Made by a program: the position numbers and the translations under genes. This document shows positions 34,677 to 47,265 of a DNA stretch of 64,000 nucleotides, one piece after another. This DNA comes from Candidatus Dechloromonas phosphoritropha (lineage in GTDB: Bacteria > Pseudomonadota > Gammaproteobacteria > Burkholderiales > Rhodocyclaceae), in contig JADKGN010000005.1 in NCBI GenBank assembly GCA_016722705.1, positions 62,001 through 126,000 on the forward strand. Reading direction: 5' to 3'. The notes beneath the pieces were generated by a model, which saw only the letters and a list, made by a program, of their open reading frames with translations, was not told the origin of the DNA and made no database searches. Numbering within the stretch: position 1 is the first letter of the stretch; the number at the start of each line of letters is the position of its first letter.

Positions 34677-35225
34677 TCAGGTCGCTATACTCAACGGACC
34701 AAGCGCCGTTTCGTGAAATCCGAAGCTACCTTTTGCTGCATCCTTGAGGTAGTGTTCGAGGCAGTGGGTTACGCTGCGGAAGGCGATTTCACCCCACGGA
34801 ATGTCATTCGGCTGCAGCAGGGCAGCCTCGAGGCTTTCATCCCCGGCCGAGTGCTCGGGTGTGGTGAGATGGCCGCGATAGAAGAGATGAACCTGATTTA
34901 TATGCGCGATGCTGACCATCGCAAATGGCGCTTCAACAATGATCCGTGCGCCAGCTTCCTCGTGTGTTTCACGACAAGCCGCTTCGGCAGTGGTTTCACC
35001 ATTTTCCATGAAGCCGGCAGGCACCGTCCAGAAGCCACGTCGCGGTTCGATGGCGCGGCGGCAAAGAAGAATACGACCCTCCCAGGTTGCGACGCAGCCG
35101 ACGATGAGCCGTGGGTTCTCATAATGAACGTGACCGCAACGGCAGCAGACGTGCCTGGGGAGGGTGTCGCCGGCGGGAATCTCGAAGGAGAGGCCAGCAC
35201 CGCAGTGAGTGCAGAACTTGATCAT
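34677..35225 (-). CDS. Nudix hydrolase with N-terminal zinc ribbon
   Basis: The 182-residue product begins MIKFCTHCGAGLSFEIPAGD and has a four-cysteine ribbon (CTHC...CCRC) before the Nudix box GFMENGETTAEAACRETHEEAG, a perfect match to G-x5-E-x7-REuxEE-x-G. Such proteins hydrolyse nucleoside-diphosphate derivatives; the substrate, possibly NADH or ADP-ribose, is not fixed by sequence. An upstream in-frame ATG at 35264 is possible, but the family start is at 35225. It is convergent with the tonB remnant. Confidence 0.9.
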   Translation of the reverse strand: MIKFCTHCGAGLSFEIPAGDTLPRHVCCRCGHVHYENPRLIVGCVATWEGRILLCRRAIEPRRGFWTVPAGFMENGETTAEAACRETHEEAGARIIVEAPFAMVSIAHINQVHLFYRGHLTTPEHSAGDESLEAALLQPNDIPWGEIAFRSVTHCLEHYLKDAAKGSFGFHETALGPLSIAT

Positions 35226-35550
35226 CGAATGAGCGCGTTCGGGATGGTGCTCGCAGTTTAGCATCGCGCTCGAACGGGACTTGTAAATTGCGACGAGGGC
35301 ATGGATCAGCTTGCAAATTCGTTACGATACGCGACAAGATGGCTGGCACAAGGAAGGAAATCACCCTTGCAGGTGTTCGCGGGGGCGTCAATCAGGCGCT
35401 AGATGTTGCCAACTTCCCGAAGCTTTTTCAGATACCTTGAAATTCGGTGGTCCGTGGGCTGCCTAACGAAGAGGATGGCCGATCACCCGTGATTCTGGCT
35501 TGCTGGTCAGATGGAAGTATCGGACCATGCCGTAAGGCCGAGTGTCAGGC
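35226..35550. other. Intergenic region between the Nudix gene and tRNA-Thr
   Basis: No gene with family resemblance or codon-like composition is visible in either strand over these 325 bases. The right end leads into the tRNA-Thr promoter. Nothing else recognisable was found. Confidence 0.5.
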
Positions 35551-35556
35551 TATAAT
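35551..35556 (+). promoter_or_regulatory. -10 element (TATAAT) of the tRNA-Thr gene
   Basis: A perfect TATAAT lies 19 bp before the tRNA 5' end, the right distance for a short-leader tRNA transcript. The -35 region (about 35528-35533, TGCCGT) is a poor match. Confidence 0.65.
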
Positions 35557-35574
35557 TCAATGGTGTTTCCGCGT

Positions 35575-35648
35575 GCCCCCGTAGCATGAAGGTCGTGCAG
35601 TTGATTTGTAATCATCAGGTAGCGGTTCGATTCCGTTCGGGGGCACCA
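35575..35648 (+). tRNA. tRNA-Thr(UGU)
   Basis: The 74-base sequence folds as a cloverleaf: acceptor GCCCCCG with CGGGGGC, D stem GCAT with GTGC, anticodon loop TTTGTAA (TGT), T arm AGCGG-TTCGATT-CCGTT, discriminator A and encoded CCA. G1-C72 and C2-G71 fit threonine identity. The anticodon stem has one T-T mismatch and the D loop is small, so it is somewhat unusual, but the promoter and CCA support a real gene. Confidence 0.75.
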
Positions 35649-35785
35649 TCCGCAATGGGTACTCAACAGGGCACTCTTTCGGGCGGCCTCGGTTGTTCAT
35701 CGTCTCCGTCCGTGCAGCCAAATTTTCCTGCCCGTGACGATGCGTCTGTAGCCACGTTGCCCGAAGTTATGTCGGGAAGATAGTT

Positions 35786-35986
35786 ATGGAATCTGATTTG
35801 CTTGCCAGACTCGACCTCGGTGCCGTTGCCATCGCGATGCTTGTTCTCGGGGCTGTTGTTTCGGCGCTTGTCATCTTTCTGAGGCAGAATCGGAAAGACC
35901 TTGATATTCTCGAGGAAGAGTTGGAGTCCGAGAGTGCGGATGATGATGAGGACGCCAATGATTCCAAGCCAGGGTATCGTTTGTAG
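35786..35986 (+). CDS. Small single-pass membrane protein, unassigned
   Basis: The 66-residue product MESDLLARLDLGAVAIAMLV has one hydrophobic helix (about 11-32) and a strongly acidic tail (LEEELESESADDDEDAND). GGGAAGATAGTT precedes the ATG at acceptable spacing. No family is recognised. The frame on the opposite strand is longer but lacks protein-like composition. Confidence 0.5.
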   Translation: MESDLLARLDLGAVAIAMLVLGAVVSALVIFLRQNRKDLDILEEELESESADDDEDANDSKPGYRL

Positions 35987-36014
35987 GCATTCGATCAAGG
36001 TGGTGGCTTGATCC

Positions 36015-36815
36015 TCAGCTTTCGCGGCGCTTGAACCCCAATTTTCGTGACAAATCATCCGCCGCCGCGAGCATCGCTTTGGCAACTGGGCTGTCCCACT
36101 CCACGCTGAATTCGCCTACCGTGCCAAGCGATGTAATTGTGGCGACCATCATGCCCGAGTGATCGAAAATTGGGGCACTGAAACCGTTGATTCCCGGGGT
36201 TAGGCTCCCTGAAGCGCGGGAGATGCCGTGCCGGCGTATTTCTGTGAGTGTCTTTTCGAGTTGGCGGCGCGCGGTCGTGATAGCGATTTTGCTGGCTTCT
36301 GAAATTTCGTGCAGCTCCTGATCGAGCATCTGCTTCAGAAACGGCGAGCGGAAGAAAGTGGCAAAGGCCCTCCCAGTTGCGGACTTACAGATTGGCAGTT
36401 CGGTGCCGACCCGCAACGTGATCATGATTGGGGAGCCCGAATCGACAATGCGCACGATCGTCGCGCCGCGATTGCCCCACACTGCAAGCGCTACGGTCTC
36501 CTGAATCTCCTCGCACAGGTTTTCAAGAATGGGGCCGGCAAGGCGGACGGGATCCAGTCGCCCGAGAGCGGACAGGCCAACGTCGAGTGCATAGCTGCCG
36601 AGAAGGTAGCGTCCGCTGCCACTGTCCTGTTCGATCATCCCGGTACGCATGAAGCTGACCATATAGCAATGAGCCTTGGCGGCAGGCATTCCGGCGCCTC
36701 TGGCGATATCACGCAACATCATCGGCCGGCCATTGCTGGCGAGCACGTCCAGGAGGCGAAAACCCACTTCGATCGACTGTATGCCATGACGATCGCTTGC
36801 CACTTTGGTAACCAT
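36015..36815 (-). CDS. IclR-family transcriptional regulator
   Basis: The 266-residue product has an N-terminal winged helix (IQSIEVGFRLLDVLASNGRP, LRDIARGAGMPAAKAHCYMV) and the IclR effector domain with LENLCEEIQETVALAVWGNR, the LPICKSATGRAFATFF signature and GINGFSAPIFDHSGMMVATI. Members bind small aromatic or carboxylic acids and control catabolic genes. The ATG at 36815, behind CGGGACGG, was preferred to a TTG at 36833. No catabolic genes adjoin it; the divergent neighbour is the ParA-like gene. Confidence 0.9.
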   Translation of the reverse strand: MVTKVASDRHGIQSIEVGFRLLDVLASNGRPMMLRDIARGAGMPAAKAHCYMVSFMRTGMIEQDSGSGRYLLGSYALDVGLSALGRLDPVRLAGPILENLCEEIQETVALAVWGNRGATIVRIVDSGSPIMITLRVGTELPICKSATGRAFATFFRSPFLKQMLDQELHEISEASKIAITTARRQLEKTLTEIRRHGISRASGSLTPGINGFSAPIFDHSGMMVATITSLGTVGEFSVEWDSPVAKAMLAAADDLSRKLGFKRRES

Positions 36816-36910
36816 GAAATGCCGTCCCGGCAAAAAACTTCATTTTATGTGTATATGCCTGCCGTGCAGCGGCGAATATAATTCACACAAGAAACTCAAA
36901 AGGAATAGTT

Positions 36911-37531
36911 ATGCGAGCGGTTCTGGTGGCAAATCCCAAGGGTGGGGCAGGGAAAACTACTCTTGCGACCAATCTCTCTGGATATTTCGCCAATCAGGGA
37001 AAGAGAGTCACACTCTGCGATCTCGACCGGCAACAGTCTTCCCTGCGCTGGATGGCATTCCGCGATCCGGACATGGCTCCGATTACGGGCTATTTCGCCG
37101 CCAATCAGATTGTCCTTAATCTTCCGCAAGAGGCGGACTGGGCTGTGCTCGATGCACCAGCTGGATTGCAGGGCTACAAGCTTTCGGATTACTTGCGAAC
37201 GGTGGACAAGGTGCTGGTGCCACTTGTACCTTCGGTCTTCGACATGGCGGCTACTGAAGATTTCCTCAATGCAATTCGCGGCGAAATGCGGGGCCGGCGC
37301 GGATGTCTGGGCATTGTTGCGATGCGCGTCGATCCGCGTACGAAAGCCGCTGGCATGCTCGAGGAGTATCTGAAGCACTTCGACATCCCGATTGTCGCCT
37401 ACCTGCGGAGTACGCAGAATTACGTCAATGTAGCCGCCGCCGGACTCACTATATTTGACCCCCCCCGTACTCGTCACAAGAGGGATATCGAGCAATGGGA
37501 GGGAATGTTGAGTTGGCTTGCAGCCAGCTAG
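36911..37531 (+). CDS. ParA-family ATPase (VirC1-like), orphan
   Basis: The 206-residue product starts MRAVLVANPKGGAGKTTLAT with a deviant Walker A (KGGAGKTT), followed by the VTLCDLDRQQSSLRW switch region and DWAVLDAPAGLQGYKLSDYL. Such small ParA proteins position cargo such as plasmids, protein arrays or chromosomal regions along the nucleoid. There is no ParB-like partner next to it. AAAAGGAATAGTT precedes the ATG. An IS630 element is inserted exactly at its stop codon, but the TA duplication preserves TAG. Confidence 0.88.
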   Translation: MRAVLVANPKGGAGKTTLATNLSGYFANQGKRVTLCDLDRQQSSLRWMAFRDPDMAPITGYFAANQIVLNLPQEADWAVLDAPAGLQGYKLSDYLRTVDKVLVPLVPSVFDMAATEDFLNAIRGEMRGRRGCLGIVAMRVDPRTKAAGMLEEYLKHFDIPIVAYLRSTQNYVNVAAAGLTIFDPPRTRHKRDIEQWEGMLSWLAAS

Positions 37532-38777
37532 TATATCGTTCCATCAATATAATTACGTATTATGCGATTTCGAGGTCGAATTTCTTCCAGCGAAAGACAA
37601 CTGGGGTGGCGTTCATCTCATCGATACCTTTCAGGATGCGCGCTTTGAGTTCATGAATCGAGGCGACGCGGATATGGCGGAGGAAGGTCCGGGCCATTTT
37701 CGAGAAAGCGCATTCGATCAAGTTGAGCCAAGAACCATGCTTGGGTGTATGAACATACTCGAAACGTCCGGGTCGCGTCGCCAAGTAAGCCATCGTCTCT
37801 TTCGAGATGTGGGCCGAGTGATTGTCGAGGACGACACGGATAATGGCCTCCGGCGGGTAGTACGCATCGATCGAACGGAGCAAACCGATGAATTCGCAGC
37901 TGCGGTGCCGGTCTTCGACTTGGGCAAACACATGGCCGGCGTGCAAGTCGATGCCGGCCAGGATCGATACGGTTCCATGGCGGACGTACTCGTAATCCCG
38001 ACTCACCGTCGGCGCTTTGCCGGGAACCGGTGGCCGGTCAGGCGCCGTCAAGCCAATCGCTTGAACGCCGGGCTTTTCATCGACACTGACCGTGTAAATC
38101 GGGTTCGGCCGTCCATCATGAACGGCGCCTTCGGTGTAGAGGGAAACGTCCCGGTAGACCATCAGCACCTCATGCATCTTCCGGTCGAAGTCGGGATCCC
38201 GTTTCTCCAGGTAGTAGGTGATCTTGTGGGGTTTGAGTTGGTTTGCATCAAGAATCCGCCAGACCGTGCTCTTGCCCGCACCGGCAAGACGAGGGAAGCC
38301 CGATGCCGCTGCCTGTTCGGCCACATGGCGGGCCAGCGCCGAGATGCTCCACAACTCCGCAGCCAGTCCAAACTCCCTTGGTTTGGTGCACGCTACGCTG
38401 ACCACCCAAGCCTTGGCCTCCTCAGTAATCTCCGGGGCGTGAGGCCGGTGGTAGGTATCCTTCAATCCGGCTTGAATGCCCGCCGCAAGTGCCTTGTCGA
38501 TGCATTTGTAGATCATCGGCCGGCTGACGCCCAACTGCCGCTGAATCTCGGTGATCGATACGCCCTGCGCGTATTTGAGCAGCACGCCGGCACGCTCCAC
38601 TTCGCGCAACGGCGCCGTTCGCGACGCCGCCAATTCAGACAACCTGGACCTCTGCTCGTCTGTCAGCAACAGTGCTGCTCGCCCGCTTGTCCGTCCCATG
38701 ATCACCTCCACGTCAAATGCTAAGACAATCATGGCAATTAAAGGCACGTTTGTAAATATATTAATGGAACGTACTAC
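37531..38777 (-). mobile_element. IS630-family insertion sequence
   Basis: Imperfect inverted repeats, GTATATCGTTCCATCAATATA at the left (first 20: GTATATCGTTCCATCAATAT) and GTAGTACGTTCCATTAATAT inverted at the right, bound a 1247-bp element. The dinucleotide TA flanks both ends (37529-37530 and 38778-38779), the target duplication of IS630. It carries one complete transposase gene. Confidence 0.85.
37560..38699 (-). CDS. IS630-family transposase
   Basis: The 379-residue protein begins MGRTSGRAALLLTDEQRSRL with an N-terminal helix-turn-helix (SITEIQRQLGVSRPMIYKCI). The DDE core is visible as IYTVSVDEKPGVQAIG, IIRVVLDNHSAHISKETMAY and the final PKHGSWLNLIECAFSKMART. The ATG at 38697-38699 has GTGGAGGTGATC in front; an upstream open extension was excluded. 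The gene appears intact. Confidence 0.95.
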   Translation of the reverse strand: MGRTSGRAALLLTDEQRSRLSELAASRTAPLREVERAGVLLKYAQGVSITEIQRQLGVSRPMIYKCIDKALAAGIQAGLKDTYHRPHAPEITEEAKAWVVSVACTKPREFGLAAELWSISALARHVAEQAAASGFPRLAGAGKSTVWRILDANQLKPHKITYYLEKRDPDFDRKMHEVLMVYRDVSLYTEGAVHDGRPNPIYTVSVDEKPGVQAIGLTAPDRPPVPGKAPTVSRDYEYVRHGTVSILAGIDLHAGHVFAQVEDRHRSCEFIGLLRSIDAYYPPEAIIRVVLDNHSAHISKETMAYLATRPGRFEYVHTPKHGSWLNLIECAFSKMARTFLRHIRVASIHELKARILKGIDEMNATPVVFRWKKFDLEIA

Positions 38778-38824
38778 TAGCCGGCCGGACGGCGGGTCTT
38801 AAAATATTTGTGTTGGAATAGTTG

Positions 38825-38853
38825 TTGACACCTGTGGGGTTGGTCCGGATAAT
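38825..38853 (+). promoter_or_regulatory. Sigma-70 promoter of tRNA-fMet
   Basis: TTGACA (38825-38830) and GATAAT (38848-38853) are separated by 17 bp, and the tRNA starts 17 bp after the -10. This is a near-consensus strong promoter. Confidence 0.85.
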
Positions 38854-38869
38854 GCAGCGCTCTGACGGA

Positions 38870-38946
<77 letters not shown>

Positions 38947-38954
38947 GCAAGCTG

Positions 38955-38984
38955 AGCGCTTGGAAGATGCCAAGCGCTTTTGTT
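38955..38984 (+). terminator. Terminator of tRNA-fMet
   Basis: AGCGCTTGG (38955-38963) pairs with CCAAGCGCT (38970-38978), a 9-bp stem with a 6-base loop, followed by TTTGTTT. Confidence 0.9.
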
Positions 38985-39036
38985 TCTGGAAAGTTGGAAG
39001 TGGATGTTTGTAAAGCCTGCCGTAATTAATTTTGTC

Positions 39037-39065
39037 TTGACGTTTTGTTGTGGGTATTGGATAAT
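39037..39065 (+). promoter_or_regulatory. rrn operon promoter
   Basis: TTGACG (39037-39042) and GATAAT (39060-39065) have 17-bp spacing, with an A/T-rich stretch (TAATTAATTTT) just upstream that could act as an UP element. The 16S gene starts about 195 bp downstream. Confidence 0.85.
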
Positions 39066-39108
39066 TCCGCTTCTTTGCTGCTGACGTCTTTTTTAGGCGG
39101 TGCGGTGT

Positions 39109-39123
39109 TGATCTTTAAAAATT
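39109..39123 (+). promoter_or_regulatory. boxA-like antitermination site in the rrn leader
   Basis: TGATCTTTAAAAATT resembles the boxA consensus TGCTCTTTAACAA and lies between the promoter and 16S, where Nus factors load onto rrn transcripts. Confidence 0.6.
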
Positions 39124-39258
39124 TGGACAACCGATAGGTGTGGGTGTCTTGGTGCGAAGCAACGCGAGTTGCGAAACGTATTAAGGCAATCACACGGATG
39201 GAGAGATCCATCGAGGTAGAGAAATCTATCGTCAGTGAATTGCGAGTTTGATGGATTG

Positions 39259-40793
<1,535 letters not shown>

Positions 40794-40849
40794 GAGAAGC
40801 ATCCTGGCACCCACAACCTATCGGTTGTTCATGAGTAGCAAGCAGGCGA

Positions 40850-40926
40850 GGGTCTGTAGCTCAGTCGGTTAGAGCATCGTCTTGATAAGGCGGGGGTCGT
40901 TGGTTCGATTCCAACCAGACCCACCA
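40850..40926 (+). tRNA. tRNA-Ile(GAU)
   Basis: The 77-base cloverleaf starts GGGTCTGTAGCTCAG, has anticodon GAT in CTTGATAAG, and ends CAGACCCACCA. It occupies the usual 16S-23S spacer position. Confidence 0.97.
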
Positions 40927-41023
40927 AAGTCTTATCAGTTAAACGAGTCAGGCAAGGCGTGAAATGTCGCCGCATAGCAGCCGCTATGCAAGGCATTGAA
41001 CAGCGCAGCATGGCGCGTTTAGA

Positions 41024-41099
41024 GGGGGATTAGCTCAGCTGGGAGAGCACCTGCTTTGCAAGCAGGGGGTCGTCGGTTCGATCCCGTCATCCTCCACCA
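41024..41099 (+). tRNA. tRNA-Ala(UGC)
   Basis: The 76-base cloverleaf starts GGGGGATTAGCTCAG, has anticodon TGC in CTTTGCAAG, and ends ATCCTCCACCA. The acceptor stem contains one G-T pair. It follows tRNA-Ile in the rrn spacer. Confidence 0.97.
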
Positions 41100-41153
41100 G
41101 AATCCAAAGATAAGCGGTGACCGTTTATCTATGGCTTTTGAGGAATCAATTGC

Positions 41154-41169
41154 TGCGCTCTTTAACAAA
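41154..41169 (+). promoter_or_regulatory. boxA site in the 16S-23S spacer
   Basis: TGCGCTCTTTAACAAA contains the boxA core CTCTTTAACAA, about 150 bp before 23S. Confidence 0.8.
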
Positions 41170-41313
41170 ACGGAAGAAGGTTGTGTCACTCTTGCCGAAG
41201 AGGCAAGAGTGATGCGTTGTGATTGCATCGATCTTTGTACAGCAGTCAGCGGTATGAAGATCGCATAAATGAGTTGCCTGTAGCCTGGCTTCGCGAGAGG
41301 CCGCAAGGTTATA

Positions 41314-44194
<2,881 letters not shown>

Positions 44195-44294
44195 ATAACC
44201 TTGTAGCACCGCAGGAACTCATAAGCACTCACAACAACAACCCTCTCCCAATTTCGCGTTTGCCGCGCCAACCCGCGTCAAACCAACCAGTTAC

Positions 44295-44408
44295 GCTTGG
44301 CGACCATGGCGTTTCGGACCCACCCCTTCCCTTCCCGAACAGGACCGTGAAACGAAACCGCGCCGATGATATTGCACTTTCGTGTGAGAAAGTAGGTCAT
44401 CGCCAGGC
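44295..44408 (+). rRNA. rrf: 5S ribosomal RNA
   Basis: The roughly 114-base gene runs from GCTTGGCGACCATGGCG to GTAGGTCATCGCCAGGC, whose ends pair, with the internal ACCCACCCCTTCCCTTCCCG stretch. It ends the rrn operon and is followed by a terminator. Confidence 0.93.
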
Positions 44409-44420
44409 TACCCCATCCTA

Positions 44421-44464
44421 AACCCCCTCCCAATTACAACAGCCGGCGAGGGGGTTTCTGCTTT
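44421..44464 (+). terminator. Terminator of the rrn operon
   Basis: AACCCCCTC (44421-44429) and GAGGGGGTT (44448-44456) form a 9-bp stem followed by TCTGCTTT. Confidence 0.88.
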
Positions 44465-44504
44465 GTAAAAGAAAATTACGGTTCAAGCGTGCTAGTATTC
44501 GCAG

Positions 44505-44602
44505 TGGCGAGTCTCCCCGCATTGTAGTGTGGTGAACTTGGTCAGGTCCGGAAGGAAGCAGCCACAGCCGTTTGCTGCAAGTGCCGGGGGTTAGGCTCGC
44601 CA
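44505..44602 (+). ncRNA. ffs: Signal recognition particle RNA (4.5S)
   Basis: The ends GGCGAG and CTCGCC pair, and the apical part contains the conserved SRP domain IV GGTCAGGTCCGGAAGGAAGC with AGCAGCC following. Length about 98 bases is standard for the short bacterial form that binds Ffh. It lies directly upstream of dnaX, the usual place in many proteobacteria, and is followed by ATTTTCTTTT. Confidence 0.95.
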
Positions 44603-44630
44603 TTTTCTTTTCTCCATCCTTGTGGGGCGC

Positions 44631-46241
44631 ATGAGTTACCAGGTTCTCGCGCGAAAGTGGCGGCCGCGCAGTTTCACCAGCCTGATCGGGCAGGAACACG
44701 TGGTACGTGCCTTGACGCATGCACTAGCCAGTCAGCGACTCCATCATGCCTATTTATTCACGGGCACGCGCGGGATTGGCAAGACGACCCTTGCCCGAAT
44801 TCTCGCCAAATCACTGAATTGCGAAACCGGTGTGACAGATACACCCTGCGGCATTTGTTCGGCATGTCAGGAGATCGATGCGGGGCGCTTTGTAGATTTG
44901 CTGGAAGTCGACGCGGCGACCAATACGCGGGTCGATGAAATGCGCCAATTGCTGGAGAACTCGGTTTACGCTCCGACTCGTGGCCGCTACAAGGTCTATG
45001 TGATCGACGAAGTGCATATGCTCTCGAACTCGGCGTTCAATGCGATGCTAAAAACGCTCGAGGAACCGCCCGAACATGTTAAATTCATACTGGCAACGAC
45101 TGATCCCCAGAAGATACCGGTTACGGTGCTTTCCCGCTGCCTGCAGTTCAATCTCAAACAGATGCCACCGGGCTCGATTGCAGCCCACTTGGCCCATGTC
45201 CTCCAGGCCGAGGGCATCGCTTATGATTTTCCCGCGCTCGCTTTGATTGCGCGATCTGCAGGCGGCAGCATGCGCGATGCGCTCTCACTTCTCGATCAGG
45301 CGATAGCACATGGCGCGGGAACGGTCGAGGAGCAGCAGGTTCGCGCAATGCTCGGGACGGTTGACCTCGACTATCTTTATTCAATCCTCGAGGCAGTTCA
45401 ATCCGGTGACTCGGCAGACCTTCTGCGCCTAGCTGCCGAGATGGCGTCGCACAGCCTTTCGTTTGGCCTTGCGCTTCAGGAACTCGCGGGTTTGCTGACT
45501 CGCCTGCACGTGGTTCAATGCGCACCCAGTTCGCTGGATGATGAAGATCCAGACCGGAGCCGTCTCCTAGGGCTGGCTAGCAGGCTCTCGCCAGAGTTCG
45601 CCCAGTTGGCATATCAAATAGTGATACACGGCCGGGCCGAACTGCCGATGGCCCCAGACGAATACGCCGGCTTTGTGATGACTTTGCTGCGCCTGCATGG
45701 TTTCAGGCCGGAGTCGGTGGCTGACGTTGTTCAGGCAGCGCAGTCATCTGTTCAGCGGGCGGCCGCCGGGAATGGCCCTGGCCCGGTCTTGATCCCTGAG
45801 CGGCTTGCGCCGCAAGACTCCCGGGTGCAGCCTAACGGGAAAGACAGTGCCCAGAGTCTTCCCAGGAATGAGTGGCGTGACATGGTTGCCGCGCTTCATT
45901 TGAATGGTCTCGCGCGGGAGCTTGCGCAGCATTGTGAGCTCAAGGAGGTCAGCGAATCCGACTGCGTGCTTCGCCTGGCGCCGGCACATGGCCATCTCCA
46001 GATGAAACCGGCTCCGGAGAGATTGCAGAAAGCGCTCAGTGGCTATCTGGATCGCCCCATTACCTTACGCTTCGAACTTGCGCCGACCGAGGGCGATACT
46101 CCGGCGGTCGCGGTCGGCAGGGAGCGGCGCGAACAGCAAGAAGAGGCAATTTCCTCGATCGAAAAAGATGCATTTGTCCGTGACGTCATCGAGAATTTTG
46201 ATGCATCACTTGTCGAATCATCAATCAAACCCATCGCATAG
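44631..46241 (+). CDS. dnaX: DNA polymerase III subunit gamma/tau
   Basis: DnaX is the clamp-loader ATPase; tau also links polymerase cores. The 536-residue product starts MSYQVLARKWRPRSFTSLIG, with Walker A GTRGIGKTT (45-53), a zinc module (CETGVTDTPCGICSAC), the YVIDEVHMLS Walker B, and the SRC sensor (VLSRCLQFNL). Domain III follows and the C-terminal tau part is short. The start at 44631 was preferred to an in-frame start at 44622 on family grounds. ybaB and recR follow closely. Confidence 0.96.
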   Translation: MSYQVLARKWRPRSFTSLIGQEHVVRALTHALASQRLHHAYLFTGTRGIGKTTLARILAKSLNCETGVTDTPCGICSACQEIDAGRFVDLLEVDAATNTRVDEMRQLLENSVYAPTRGRYKVYVIDEVHMLSNSAFNAMLKTLEEPPEHVKFILATTDPQKIPVTVLSRCLQFNLKQMPPGSIAAHLAHVLQAEGIAYDFPALALIARSAGGSMRDALSLLDQAIAHGAGTVEEQQVRAMLGTVDLDYLYSILEAVQSGDSADLLRLAAEMASHSLSFGLALQELAGLLTRLHVVQCAPSSLDDEDPDRSRLLGLASRLSPEFAQLAYQIVIHGRAELPMAPDEYAGFVMTLLRLHGFRPESVADVVQAAQSSVQRAAAGNGPGPVLIPERLAPQDSRVQPNGKDSAQSLPRNEWRDMVAALHLNGLARELAQHCELKEVSESDCVLRLAPAHGHLQMKPAPERLQKALSGYLDRPITLRFELAPTEGDTPAVAVGRERREQQEEAISSIEKDAFVRDVIENFDASLVESSIKPIA

Positions 46242-46254
46242 TGGAGATCCAGAA

Positions 46255-46578
46255 ATGATGAAAGGTGGCTTGGCGGGCCTGATGAAACAGGCCCAGGCAA
46301 TGCAGGACAACATGAAGAAGGCACAGGAACAGCTTGCGCTGACGGAGGTTGAAGGACAATCAGGTGCCGGCATGGTTAAGGTCGTGATGACCTGTTCTCA
46401 TGACGTCCGTCGGGTGAGTATCGACCCATCGGTTCTCGATGACCGCGAGATGCTCGAAGACTTGGTTGCTGCCGCAGTCAACGATGCCGTGCGTCGCGGC
46501 GAGGAACTGAGCAAGGAAAAGATGGCAGGCTTCACGGCAGGTCTGAACCTGCCCCCCGGCCTGAAGTTGCCATTCTGA
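46255..46578 (+). CDS. ybaB: YbaB/EbfC family nucleoid-associated protein
   Basis: The 107-residue product begins MMKGGLAGLMKQAQAMQDNM and has the family core with VKVVMTCSHDVRRVSIDPSV and EDLVAAAVNDAVRRGEELSK. It is a small DNA-binding dimer, usually encoded between dnaX and recR. GTGGAGATCCAGAA precedes the ATG; the upstream open extension overlaps dnaX and is not expected to be translated. Confidence 0.95.
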   Translation: MMKGGLAGLMKQAQAMQDNMKKAQEQLALTEVEGQSGAGMVKVVMTCSHDVRRVSIDPSVLDDREMLEDLVAAAVNDAVRRGEELSKEKMAGFTAGLNLPPGLKLPF

Positions 46579-46582
46579 GCAC

Positions 46583-47182
46583 GTGAACCCATCGGGTCTG
46601 CAGGTGCTGATCGAAGCGCTACGCTGTTTGCCTGGCGTCGGGCCGAAGTCGGCTCAGCGCATGGCCTACCATCTCCTTCAGCATGACAGGAAAGGGGCGC
46701 AGCATCTTGGGGACGCCCTGTCAAATGCGCTGGCATCGGTCCGTCATTGCCGGCGTTGCAACACCTTTGCCGAGAACGAGATTTGCGAGCGCTGCGCCTC
46801 GCCCCGCCGGGATCCATCGTTGCTCTGCGTGGTCGAAACCCCGGTTGACATGAACATGATGGAGCAGACGCTTTCGTATCATGGGCTCTATTACGTCCTG
46901 ATGGGTCGGATTTCCCCGCTTGATGGGGTCGGAGCCCGCGAACTTGGTCTCGAACAACTCATCGCACGTGTCCTCGATGGTGCCGTTCGGGAGGTGATTC
47001 TGGCGACGAACTACACCAACGAAGGGGAGGCGACCGCACATTACATTGCCGCCATGCTGCAGCCGAAGGGGGTCAGCGTGACAAGAATCGCCCGTGGCGT
47101 GCCGGTCGGTGGTGAGCTCGAATATGTCGATAGCGGAACTCTGGCCCAGGCTTTGCGGGAGCGCAGGACTTGTTCAGAGTGA
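46583..47182 (+). CDS. recR: Recombination mediator protein RecR
   Basis: RecR acts with RecF and RecO to load RecA at gaps. The 199-residue product has an N-terminal helix-hairpin-helix (LRCLPGVGPKSAQRMAYHLL), a C4 zinc finger (CRRCNTFAENEICERC, about 56-71), a Toprim domain (LLCVVETPVDMNMMEQT) and the C-terminal VTRIARGVPVGGELEYVDSG. It starts with GTG, four bases after the ybaB stop. Confidence 0.96.
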   Translation: MNPSGLQVLIEALRCLPGVGPKSAQRMAYHLLQHDRKGAQHLGDALSNALASVRHCRRCNTFAENEICERCASPRRDPSLLCVVETPVDMNMMEQTLSYHGLYYVLMGRISPLDGVGARELGLEQLIARVLDGAVREVILATNYTNEGEATAHYIAAMLQPKGVSVTRIARGVPVGGELEYVDSGTLAQALRERRTCSE

Positions 47183-47265
47183 CAATGGCTTTTATGGCGA
47201 GTTCCCGTAGCGTATAATCCGAGGTTTATTTTTAATCTCATCCAATTCCTTTAGGGGTCAGCGTA

